Part shown: positions 9,202 to 16,229 of the stretch, piece by piece
How positions within the stretch are numbered: position 1 is the stretch's first letter
Layout: the number at the start of each line of letters is the position of its first letter
Source of the DNA: Chitinophaga filiformis
Lineage (GTDB): Bacteria > Bacteroidota > Bacteroidia > Chitinophagales > Chitinophagaceae
Length of the DNA stretch: 64,000 nt
NCBI RefSeq assembly: GCF_900102545.1
Contig: NZ_FNBN01000012.1
Span: forward strand, 138,629-202,628
Reading direction: 5' to 3'
The notes under the pieces: generated by a model
Seen by the model: only the letters and a program-made list of their open reading frames with translations
The model's database searches: none
Told to the model about the DNA's origin: nothing
Translations under genes and position numbers: made by a program

Positions 9202-10452
9202 TTATGCTTGCCGGAAAGTGACAGTAAAGGTGGTTCCTTCATTGAGTACACTTTCGCAGGTAATGTTTCCATTCATTAATTCAGCGTATCTGCTTACAAT
9301 ATGTAAGCCAAGACCCGTTCCCTGGATGTTGCTTACATTGTTGCCTCTGAAGAAACGCTCAAAAAGGTGTTGCTGGTCCTCCTGAGATATACCAATACCG
9401 GCATCTTTCACCTTCAATATTACGCTATTTCCCGTATGTTCAGTATGCACGGCTATAACGGTATGTTTCCCTGAGAATTTGATCGCATTTCCCAGCAGAT
9501 TTAACAGGATATGTTTCAGCAGGGAAGGGTCAAGATTTACTGAAGTGGCCCCCTGATGCTCATAGGTGATCTGCTGTCCTTCCTGCACAATATCCTGTAG
9601 CTCCTGTATGGTGCCATTGATATGCTGAACAATATCAAACGTAATACTGCGCACCTGTACACCACCTTCTTCTATTTTTCCGACAGAAAGGAAATCATTG
9701 AGTACTTCCGTGAGTAAAGTAACAGAAGAAATGATACGCTGTATATGCTTGCTGCGTTTTGGTTGGTCAGCCTCTGTGGTATACTGGTTCACCAGGAAGG
9801 CGGAAGACAAAATGGTGCTGAGGGGAGTACGGAACTCGTGCGACGCCATAGATACAAACCTGGATTTCAGTTCGCTCAGCTCTTTCTCCTTATCGAGGGC
9901 CGCCATCACTTCCTGTTTGGAATGTTCCAGTTGTTCCAGTGCAGTGGTCAGTTGCTGCGTACGTTCACTGATCTTATGTTCCAACTCATTGTTCAGCTTC
10001 TCGATCTTCTCTTCTGCCTTCTTCCTCTCCGTGATATTATTGATATAGGCGATTACGAAGGATCCTTCCTCATGCTTATATTGACTCAGGCTGATCTCTA
10101 CAGGAAATTCCGTACCGTCCTTCCTGACGGCGAAAAGATCCAGTCCTATTCCCATCGGGCGACTCTGTGGATGATGGTTATAATGGTTGCGGTGCCCCAC
10201 GTGCCTGTCACGGAAACGTTTGGGCAGCAGCCGCTCAATGTATTCTCCCACCAGGTCATCCCGATCATACCCGAATTGTGTCAGGGCGAAATCATTGATC
10301 AGCACGATCTGGCCCTGCTGATTCGTAACAAGTATACCGATACTGGCATAATTGAACAGCGCCTCGAAGCGCTGCAATTCTTTATTGTATTCCTTCTTGT
10401 ATACATTGTTACCAGGGAGCATTGCCATCAGCTTATTGAACCACTTTTTCAT
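9202..10452 (-). CDS. PAS-domain sensor histidine kinase
   Basis: Soluble sensor kinase of 416 residues that should phosphorylate the receiver-Crp protein encoded 14 bases downstream. There is no clear membrane helix; the short hydrophobic patch near the N-terminus is too weak. A PAS domain covers about 25-145, a coiled coil about 142-195, then the dimerisation/phospho-acceptor domain with His205 in SHEFRTPL, and an ATPase domain with N-box Asn322 (LLGNAIKFS), DAGIGI at 350-355 and GTGLGL at 378-383. All catalytic boxes are present. The PAS domain suggests sensing of an internal small molecule, light or redox state; sequence alone does not tell which. Confidence 0.92.
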   Translation of the reverse strand: MKKWFNKLMAMLPGNNVYKKEYNKELQRFEALFNYASIGILVTNQQGQIVLINDFALTQFGYDRDDLVGEYIERLLPKRFRDRHVGHRNHYNHHPQSRPMGIGLDLFAVRKDGTEFPVEISLSQYKHEEGSFVIAYINNITERKKAEEKIEKLNNELEHKISERTQQLTTALEQLEHSKQEVMAALDKEKELSELKSRFVSMASHEFRTPLSTILSSAFLVNQYTTEADQPKRSKHIQRIISSVTLLTEVLNDFLSVGKIEEGGVQVRSITFDIVQHINGTIQELQDIVQEGQQITYEHQGATSVNLDPSLLKHILLNLLGNAIKFSGKHTVIAVHTEHTGNSVILKVKDAGIGISQEDQQHLFERFFRGNNVSNIQGTGLGLHIVSRYAELMNGNITCESVLNEGTTFTVTFRQA

Positions 10453-10565
10453 ATTATATACTTACCGTGAAAAGAATACGCGGTAAATATACTTTATAGA
10501 CTGTAAAATTCCATTTCAGGAACATACGGTCATATGATGGTGGTCAGCCGCCGGAATGATAATGC

Positions 10566-11426
10566 TCATTTTTCCCTTATATTCCTCTCCAGCCATCTGG
10601 CTGCCAGTGTAGTCCAGGCCAGTCCGGCTTTATTGCCTGGTCTGAGCCCGTAACCATGCCCTCCTTTGGCGTACATGTGCAATTCTACCGGTACTTTGGC
10701 GTCTCTCAGTGCGCCTGTCACCACTAAAGCGCTGTTACCATAAGGATCATCTGCTGTGGCAAATACAAAGGTAGGAGGGGTATTGGCATCTATCTGAAGC
10801 TCAGGTGTAATACTGTGATTAGGACCCAGGTCAAGATAGGCAGGGTAGATCAACAGCGCGAAATCAGGACGGGCAGAACTGCTGTCGCTGGCATCAACAG
10901 GCGTATAAGTTTGCTTATTGTACAGGGTGCTGGCTCTTGCACTCAGGCTACCGCCGGCAGAGAACCCCAGTACACCGATCTTTTGCGTCTTCAGTTGCCA
11001 TTCAGCTGCCCTGCTGCGTACAATGCGGATAGCACGCTGTACATCCTGTAAGGCGCCTTCCTGCTTCTGAGGTACCCGGTACTGCAGTACAAAGACCGTA
11101 AAGCCCTGTTCATTCAACCATTTGGCTATTTCATAGCCTTCCAGGTTGATGGCAAGGATCTGATAACCACCACCCGGACACACAATCACACCGGCTCCAT
11201 TTGCCTTGCCTTTTGCCGGTAGGAAAACCTGCATCAGCGGATCGGTTACATCGGTAAGACGGATTACGCCTTTACTGGTATCCTTTGTGGGAACTGCCGG
11301 GTTTTTAGGACCAGTTTCCCCGGGCACAGCCCCCGGCCATAAATGGATAATATCCTTTTCCTGCGTTTGCGCCAAAACCTGCATAGATATTATTGATAAT
11401 AGGAGTGTGTAGAATAGATTTTTCAT
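10566..11426 (-). CDS. Secreted alpha/beta hydrolase, esterase/lipase-like
   Basis: Predicted periplasmic carboxyl-ester hydrolase, resembling the xylan-esterase and BD-FAE-like alpha/beta hydrolases of Bacteroidota. The start is set at MKNLFYTL, giving 286 residues and a signal peptide ending near VLAQ (residue 20); a Met 24 bases upstream only adds a polar extension. CPGGGYQ at about 83-89 forms the oxyanion loop, Ser156 lies in GFSAGGS, the acid is probably Asp226 or Asp227 (TADDPYG), and His257 is in GGHGYG. The gene is divergent from the chitinase gene. The natural substrate is not known; deacetylation of plant polysaccharide is plausible. Confidence 0.85.
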   Translation of the reverse strand: MKNLFYTLLLSIISMQVLAQTQEKDIIHLWPGAVPGETGPKNPAVPTKDTSKGVIRLTDVTDPLMQVFLPAKGKANGAGVIVCPGGGYQILAINLEGYEIAKWLNEQGFTVFVLQYRVPQKQEGALQDVQRAIRIVRSRAAEWQLKTQKIGVLGFSAGGSLSARASTLYNKQTYTPVDASDSSSARPDFALLIYPAYLDLGPNHSITPELQIDANTPPTFVFATADDPYGNSALVVTGALRDAKVPVELHMYAKGGHGYGLRPGNKAGLAWTTLAARWLERNIREK

Positions 11427-11474
11427 ATCGCGGATCATTTGCGAAAACAAAATAGTAAAAGAATCAGGAATTCT

Positions 11475-11482
11475 TATATTTG
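11475..11482 (+). promoter_or_regulatory. TAnnTTTG-type -7 element before the chitinase gene
   Basis: The sequence TATATTTG matches the Bacteroidota -7 consensus TAnnTTTG exactly and lies 49 bases before the chitinase start codon, a normal distance. A TTTG at 11438-11441 is too far away (33 bases) for a standard -33 box, so only the -7 element is supported. Confidence 0.5.
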
Positions 11483-11531
11483 ACGCGACTCAAAATAATC
11501 ATCGTACCGCCAGGTACCAAATCCTCTATCT

Positions 11532-13532
11532 ATGAAAAGAGCACGTTTCATTGTAACCTTCCTGTTGCTATGCTGCATGTCTGCAGCCAATGCCCAGACG
11601 ATTAGTGATGTAATTACCAGTGCGGATTGGGATGTAATATTCCCGCATCGTTACAACCCGGATGACCGGTCAGGTAGCGGTATACCTCCCAGTACCCCTG
11701 CTAAGGACTTTTACTCTTACGCCAACTTTACGGAAGCAGTAAGACGAATGTCCAACATCAAAATTTTGTCAGAAAGACGTTGTGCCACCAACGCGTATAA
11801 GCTGACCCGTGTGGACAAAACCACCGGCGCTTCAGTGGTGATCCGTAAGGATGCCGATTTTGACATTTCTTCCAATGCGATTATCCAGGAGACAATCGAC
11901 TACGCTACCTTTGCGGGCGAAGGAGATCTGAACGCCCGCAAAAGAGAGCTGATGGCATTCCTGGCTAATATCTCCCAGGAGACTACCGGTGGCTGGCCTA
12001 CCGCTCCCGGCGGACAATACGCCTGGGGCCTTTATTTCCGCGAAGAAGTGGGCTATGAAGGAACTAACAACATCGGCTACCGCATCGACGATCCTAATTA
12101 CCCGCCTGCTCCCGGTAAATCCTATCACGGCCGTGGCCCTATACAGCTGAGTTATAATTATAACTACGGACAGGCAAGTGAATTCATCTTCGGCGATAAG
12201 AACGTATTGCTGGCAAACCCTGAGAAAGTGATCCAGGATGGTGTAATCGCTCTTGAAACAGGCATCTGGTTCTGGATGGCACAACAATACCCGAAACCTT
12301 CCTGTCATGATGTGATGATCCCCGGTAAATGGACGCCAACAGCATCTCAGGAAGCCGCTGGTCTTAAACCTGGTTTTGGCGCTACCGTAAACATCATCAA
12401 CGGTGGTATCGAATGCGGCAGCGGTACGGAGAATACCAAAGTACTCGGCCGTATCGGTCACTATCAGCGTTATACCGGTATCAAACAGGTGAGTATGGAA
12501 CTGAACGGTGGTAACAACGCAGCCAATTGCGGTTGCGCTACAATGCCCCGTTTTGCTATCGACAATACAGAGTGTGCACAGATCACAGCACTGAAATTTA
12601 CATCACCGTCCAACGGCATCATGGGTGTCACCTCTTTAGCGCCTGTTACACTGACCGTATCTAAAAGCGATCCAAGGAATGAGATCACACAGGTATTTAT
12701 CAAGATAGGCGGATTAAGGTTATCAGGTACCAGCGTACAATGGACGCCTACAGCTTACGGTGCACAGACGGCTACCGCAGTTGGTCTCAGGAATGGTAAG
12801 GATTCCATTGTAACTACCATCTCATTTACAATATGGAACACCCAGACCTTTGAAGGTTGCGCTTCCCTGCCGGCATGGGAGTCTGCAAAGATCTATGAAA
12901 CTGCCGGCAACATCGTAAAATACAATAACGTCATCTATCGTAACCAGTGGTGGGCAGGTAGCGGCGATATTCCGGGTACCAACACCACCTGGGCTGTAGT
13001 AGGTGCCTGCAATGGCAATGGCGGCGATGGCGGTGGTACCGGGCAGCCTTGCGATGGTGTAGCCGGCTGGACACAGGGCGGTATCTATACAGCAGGCAGC
13101 AAAGTTGCATACGGCAACAAGATCTACCAGGCTAAATGGTGGACACAGGGAGATCAGCCTGACCTGAATACCGGAGATGGTAAACCCTGGACATTCGTAA
13201 GTAACTGTACTACCTCTCTTACAAATGTAACAACAGCTGTTGTGGCAGATCAGATCACTATCACCAACGGATCATTGAAAGTATATCCGAACCCTGTTAC
13301 AGGCAATACCCTGAATGTAGCAGTAGACGCCGGCACAGAAAAAGTACTGTTGTCACTCGTGAATACAAAAACGGGCCAGATTGTACTGCAACAGGTGGTT
13401 ACACCAGCTGCTAAAGGCACTCAACAGGTACAGCTGGATATCAGCAAAGTACCCGCCGGTGTATGGATCTTAAAAGCTGATAAAGGCAGAACCGGTGTGA
13501 TTGGAAGCAGAAAGATCGTGAGGTTGAAATAA
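11532..13532 (+). CDS. Secreted GH19 chitinase with two chitin-binding modules and T9SS tail
   Basis: Endo-acting chitinase exported by Sec and then by the type IX system. Signal peptide 1-21. GH19 catalytic domain about 25-345, with the first catalytic Glu at 150 (SQETTGGW), the second acid at Glu171 or Glu172 (FREEVG), and the signature GRGPIQLSYNYNYG at 200-213. A beta-sandwich linker domain covers about 350-438. Two CBM5/12-like modules follow (443-493 and 507-559), each starting and ending with Cys and carrying a WW pair (NQWWAG, AKWWTQG). The C-terminal 578-666 has the T9SS sorting pattern (LKVYPNPVTG near its start, basic end). At 666 residues it is a complete multi-domain chitinase. 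It fits a chitin-degrading lifestyle; no chitin SusCD is adjacent. Confidence 0.95.
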   Translation: MKRARFIVTFLLLCCMSAANAQTISDVITSADWDVIFPHRYNPDDRSGSGIPPSTPAKDFYSYANFTEAVRRMSNIKILSERRCATNAYKLTRVDKTTGASVVIRKDADFDISSNAIIQETIDYATFAGEGDLNARKRELMAFLANISQETTGGWPTAPGGQYAWGLYFREEVGYEGTNNIGYRIDDPNYPPAPGKSYHGRGPIQLSYNYNYGQASEFIFGDKNVLLANPEKVIQDGVIALETGIWFWMAQQYPKPSCHDVMIPGKWTPTASQEAAGLKPGFGATVNIINGGIECGSGTENTKVLGRIGHYQRYTGIKQVSMELNGGNNAANCGCATMPRFAIDNTECAQITALKFTSPSNGIMGVTSLAPVTLTVSKSDPRNEITQVFIKIGGLRLSGTSVQWTPTAYGAQTATAVGLRNGKDSIVTTISFTIWNTQTFEGCASLPAWESAKIYETAGNIVKYNNVIYRNQWWAGSGDIPGTNTTWAVVGACNGNGGDGGGTGQPCDGVAGWTQGGIYTAGSKVAYGNKIYQAKWWTQGDQPDLNTGDGKPWTFVSNCTTSLTNVTTAVVADQITITNGSLKVYPNPVTGNTLNVAVDAGTEKVLLSLVNTKTGQIVLQQVVTPAAKGTQQVQLDISKVPAGVWILKADKGRTGVIGSRKIVRLK

Positions 13533-13543
13533 AGTTAATTTTT

Positions 13544-13595
13544 AAGGGAGCTGTAACCAAAGGCATATCTCATGCGTTAAGGTTACAGTTCCCTT
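13544..13595 (+). promoter_or_regulatory. Long hairpin between chitinase and lipoprotein genes
   Basis: A 15-base arm at 13544-13558 pairs with 13581-13595 with one G-U pair, enclosing a 22-base loop. No strong U tract follows, so it is not a standard terminator. Its right arm can also pair with the GGGAAGGG at 13605-13613, giving two exclusive structures. It may stabilise the chitinase mRNA end or partly stop transcription before the small lipoprotein gene. Confidence 0.45.
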
Positions 13596-13629
13596 TCCAT
13601 AAACAGGGAAGGGACTTAAATTAATTTTC

Positions 13630-14016
13630 ATGAGAAGATCATTAACCTTTATTTCCCTGGCTGTAGTTGTCATGGCCGGATGTAGCAAGAAGAATGCACC
13701 TGCGCAGGATTGCGTAAAATATGAGAAAGTCCATGTTACCAGGATCGATAAAGCATCGGCCGGTACAGATGGCGCTACTACCGTTTATTTTAACGTAAAC
13801 AATGGCTGCGGACAGTTTCACAAGTTCAATGAAAAGAAAAGCGGCAACACACGTACCATCACTGTAGAAGCAGTGTATAAGGGTTGTATGTGTACCATGG
13901 ATATTCCTGAAAGGAAAGCATCCTATAAACTGACAGAAAAGACTCCTGGTACTTATTACCTGAAATTTGTCTCCGGGGAGAATGATTACCAGATAGATAC
14001 AGTAGTTGTTAAATAA
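13630..14016 (+). CDS. Small Cys-rich lipoprotein, unknown function
   Basis: A 128-residue lipoprotein of no family I recognise. The signal peptide ends with a lipobox (VVMAGCSKK; Cys18), and the mature part is beta-rich with further cysteines (DCVKYE, NNGCGQF, YKGCMCTMDI) that could form two disulfides, together with an alternating C-terminus (YQIDTVVVK). It reads like a compact Ig-like or immunoglobulin-fold domain of about 100 residues. It follows the chitinase gene by 97 bases on the same strand and ends at a strong terminator, so the two may share a transcript. Confidence 0.75.
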   Translation: MRRSLTFISLAVVVMAGCSKKNAPAQDCVKYEKVHVTRIDKASAGTDGATTVYFNVNNGCGQFHKFNEKKSGNTRTITVEAVYKGCMCTMDIPERKASYKLTEKTPGTYYLKFVSGENDYQIDTVVVK

Positions 14017-14050
14017 AAGAAAGGCGTCTCGTTTAAGAGGCGCCTTTCTT
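14017..14050 (+). terminator. Intrinsic terminator after the small lipoprotein gene
   Basis: A 14-base stem (AAGAAAGGCGTCTC with GAGGCGCCTTTCTT, one G-U pair) around a 6-base loop, followed by TTTTTAT. It begins directly after the lipoprotein stop codon. A-rich bases on its left also make it usable from the minus strand, where it would end the tandem small-gene operon. Confidence 0.85.
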
Positions 14051-14081
14051 TTTATAGTTGTTTTAGTATGATTTTTTTATG

Positions 14082-14300
14082 CTATAGTTGAGGGCCGGAA
14101 GTAAGCCCTAACTTTTCTGGTAACTCCTTGGCACAGGATACTTTGTTAATGTTTCCTCTGCTTCCTCATGCTTTTTCCTTGCAAAAGGGCGTATCTCCAA
14201 AATTTCTTCAAGAGTCATATCTGGCCCGTATAGGAACCATAATATTATTTTTTCTTTCGGGAGTACCTGTCTTTTGTTTTTTTGAGATTACGTTTTCCAT
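14082..14300 (-). pseudogene. Frameshifted third copy of the MENVIS small-protein family
   Basis: Starts with MENVIS like its two upstream neighbours, then runs KKQKTG...KNNIMVP before a one-base insertion near 14225-14229 breaks the frame at a TGA. In the shifted frame the family core continues (PDMTLEEILEIRPFARKKHEEA...KYPVP), and a one-base loss near the end returns to frame one (KELPEKLG), reaching a stop at 14082-14084. With both changes the total span is a multiple of three. A 30-base stretch (14192-14221) is identical to 14409-14438 in the neighbour gene, so the copy is recent. Sequencing error is the alternative explanation, though two separate errors would be needed. Confidence 0.75.
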
Positions 14301-14438
14301 GAATGATGATTTAATGAATGAATTATTTTTTAAGCAATAGTTCCTTAGGAAATGGACATCTTTCCAATGTAGCTTTCGCCTGCTCATACTTCATTCTTGT
14401 AAATGGACATATCTCCAAAATTTCTTCAAGAGTCATAT
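14192..14438. repeat. Identical 30-bp direct repeats between small-gene copies 2 and 3
   Basis: Bases 14192-14221 and 14409-14438 are identical over 30 positions and encode DMTLEEILEI in both copies. Together with the near-identical start junctions of copies 1 and 3, this points to recent duplication within the operon and provides sites for further recombination. Confidence 0.85.
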
Positions 14439-14523
14439 CAGGCTCTGTCGGAACCATGATATTATTCTTTATTAAATATTCGGCTATCCTTGTTTCTCGT
14501 CCTTTTGAAATTACATTTTCCAT
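14323..14523 (-). CDS. Small protein of the tandem MENVIS family, copy 2
   Basis: A 66-residue soluble protein with no signal peptide or membrane helix. It shares MENVIS, TLEE, CPFT followed by K and EA, and the P-x-P-x-E-L ending with copy 1 and the broken copy 3. Charged and helical overall, with Cys40 in ICPFT. It starts 11 bases after the stop of copy 1 and 22 bases before the start of copy 3, on the same strand as the DUF6934-like gene, so all four are very likely co-transcribed. The function is unknown; small size, tandem copies and a larger fixed partner recall antidote or accessory genes, but that is inference. Confidence 0.75.
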   Translation of the reverse strand: MENVISKGRETRIAEYLIKNNIMVPTEPDMTLEEILEICPFTRMKYEQAKATLERCPFPKELLLKK

Positions 14524-14534
14524 GGATGATAGAT

Positions 14535-14738
14535 TTAGTATCTGGAGTTATTCATTTGTAGTTTCTTTCTAAGTAGTATTTCTTCAGGAATAGGATACTT
14601 GGTTAGCATAGCTACCGCTTCGTTGTGTTTTTTCATTGTAAAAGGACAATTTGAGGCCTCCTCAAGCGTGATTGATCGTAGTAAACGATCAGCCTTGAAG
14701 GTTCCCTTTTTTTGCCCGTTCGAGATTACATTTTCCAT
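14535..14738 (-). CDS. Small protein of the tandem MENVIS family, copy 1
   Basis: A 67-residue soluble protein, first of three tandem relatives. It has MENVIS, SITLEEASNCPFTMKKHNEA and YPIPEEILLRKK, then a short tail (LQMNNSRY). It lacks the NNIMVP segment present in copies 2 and 3. Its 5' junction, including the ten bases before ATG, is nearly identical (28 of 30 bases) to that of copy 3 (14722-14751 against 14284-14313). The DUF6934-like gene ends 24 bases upstream. No named family recognised. Confidence 0.75.
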   Translation of the reverse strand: MENVISNGQKKGTFKADRLLRSITLEEASNCPFTMKKHNEAVAMLTKYPIPEEILLRKKLQMNNSRY

Positions 14739-14762
14739 GAATGATGATTTTAAATTTGTTTA

Positions 14763-15218
14763 TTATTTTAAATGATTTCTTGTGCCGAGAAATGCACTGT
14801 ACTTTTGATTTTGGATAAAATCTTGCCATTCGCCATTTTGAAATCCGAAGATGTCAAATTGATCGGTAACATCTTTCCAATACTTAGTAATACAGAGTCT
14901 ATATAATCTTGTTCTTGAGAGTGTACTGCCTCTTGCATATATGAACGCTTCAGGATGTTCTGTTGTGAAGTTTTCAACCACTGCAGCCACAGTTGCTAAT
15001 ATCATCTCTGGGTCATTGTTCCCTGAATTGACATTGTCATTTATAATACCCGTTTGCGCATTTATTTCGCCAAATGCAAGATTATAACAGTTATGTCCCA
15101 TCAGTGTAAACCGTATGGTCTTTTTAATAAATCCTTTTGGTCCAATACTAGTAAATTCATAATCCGTCTTTGTTTTGGTTTTTGAAGTTAATCTAAACAA
15201 ATAATGATCTAAGTGCAT
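14763..15218 (-). CDS. DUF6934-like conserved protein
   Basis: A 151-residue soluble protein that I match from memory to the uncharacterised DUF6934 family of Bacteroidota. Family-like elements include GPKGFIKKTIRF, YNLAFGEIN, a stretch NDPEMILATVAAVVENFTTEHPE, then IYARGSTLSRTRLYRLCI, and a C-terminal FDIFGFQNGEW. The Ser/Thr/Arg cluster (GSTxxRTRLYR) is the most family-specific part and could bind a phosphate or nucleic acid. No signal peptide or membrane helix. It heads an operon of three tandem small paralogs and is enclosed by terminators on both sides. The region is more AT-rich than its neighbours, suggesting acquisition. Function unknown. Confidence 0.8.
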   Translation of the reverse strand: MHLDHYLFRLTSKTKTKTDYEFTSIGPKGFIKKTIRFTLMGHNCYNLAFGEINAQTGIINDNVNSGNNDPEMILATVAAVVENFTTEHPEAFIYARGSTLSRTRLYRLCITKYWKDVTDQFDIFGFQNGEWQDFIQNQKYSAFLGTRNHLK

Positions 15219-15269
15219 TCCACAGGTTTTAATTTAAACAATGGTATTTCATCCTGAACATATCACTAT

Positions 15270-15315
15270 AAAAAAACGCCACCCCTGACGTGTGATCATC
15301 AGGGGTGGCGTTTTT
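15270..15315. terminator. Bidirectional intrinsic terminator
   Basis: A perfect stem AAAAACGCCACCCCTGA with TCAGGGGTGGCGTTTTT around a 10-base loop, with A run on one side and T run on the other, so it works in both directions. It separates the DUF6934 operon from the utilisation locus to its right. Confidence 0.88.
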
Positions 15316-15383
15316 CTCTATCACTAAGTTACATCTTTCTTCCACATCTCAAAATTTCTTCTCAACTTTTTTCAAAAAAAAAG

Positions 15384-15412
15384 AAGGGATGAAGTGCGAA
15401 ACCTCATCCCTT
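15384..15412 (-). terminator. Intrinsic terminator at the end of the GH31/SusCD locus
   Basis: Stem AAGGGATGA (15384-15392) with TCATCCCTT (15404-15412); read on the minus strand it is followed by a run of T. It lies just past the stop of the last lipoprotein gene and should end the operon transcript. Confidence 0.8.
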
Positions 15413-15438
15413 TTCTCTTCCATCTTAAATCCCGTAAA

Positions 15439-16203
15439 CTAATAATTAAATCCCTTCCTTTTGTACATCCAGATGTTTCTCCAGCCATCACCCTGCTGTG
15501 CCAGGGTGAGTTCGTCGGCAGTCAATTTTACAATCACATATGTAACCTTGTTGCCCAGGCTGATGTCACTACCTGTTATCTTCAAAGTCTTATTTAAAGT
15601 ATCCAATTCGAACAGTGCTTTCTGCGAGGTACCCCCATGCGTAAACGTATAGTTTTTCGCACCCTTCAGATCGAAGGTCATTTCATCCGCAGCTACGCCC
15701 TGTGATGTCAGATAGGCGATACCGTTCTGCCACCATTCAGGTGCTGTTGCTCCGCCGGAACCATTACCATAACAGATACCTCCGGGAATATCAGATGCCC
15801 ATACCCATGTCTTGCCTTCCTGCGCATTGGCAAGCAGGTTCCACATAGGACTGGAAAAATATTCAGGATCATTTTCTGACACCGTGATCTTGGTAGAATC
15901 AGCTAATGGGCCACCCTGTGTATAGATAGTATAACGAATGGTATAGTCTCCCGCAAAAGGCAGATTGATCGTATCCAGTTTCTTTTTGGAGAAACCACCG
16001 GTAAATTCCCAGTAGGGGATATAACCACCTTGTGTAAGGCTGTTTAACATTACTATATTGTCATGTCCCTGTTCCTGTGTAACGGAGAACTTCACGTCGC
16101 TCTTGGCGATAGATGGTCCGCCAAGGCTTTCTTCATCTTCCTTTGTACAGGATACCAGCATAGCTGATAATGCAAGCAGGGATAAGGTGATAAACTTTTT
16201 CAT
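15439..16203 (-). CDS. Surface lipoprotein of the GH31 utilisation locus, SusE/F position
   Basis: Probable carbohydrate-binding surface lipoprotein. The start at MKKFITLS gives 254 residues with lipobox SAMLVSCTKE (Cys19) and then acidic residues, the usual surface-export context. An upstream in-frame Met at 16230 would overlap the SusD stop and spoil the signal. The first half is an Ig/PKD-like beta domain (about 30-120); the second half has several Trp in YFSSPMWN, KTWVWASD and PEWWQNG and resembles a carbohydrate-binding fold. It is the last gene of the SusC-SusD run, the place where SusE/SusF-type glycan-binding proteins normally sit. The ligand is not known. Confidence 0.8.
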   Translation of the reverse strand: MKKFITLSLLALSAMLVSCTKEDEESLGGPSIAKSDVKFSVTQEQGHDNIVMLNSLTQGGYIPYWEFTGGFSKKKLDTINLPFAGDYTIRYTIYTQGGPLADSTKITVSENDPEYFSSPMWNLLANAQEGKTWVWASDIPGGICYGNGSGGATAPEWWQNGIAYLTSQGVAADEMTFDLKGAKNYTFTHGGTSQKALFELDTLNKTLKITGSDISLGNKVTYVIVKLTADELTLAQQGDGWRNIWMYKRKGFNY

Positions 16204-16229
16204 AATGCAGTTTTTTGAATGATTCGACA

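Noticed and set aside
14318..14572. Plus-strand open frames across the tandem small genes
   Set aside because: They are antisense shadows; the family similarity, start junctions and spacing are all on the minus strand.
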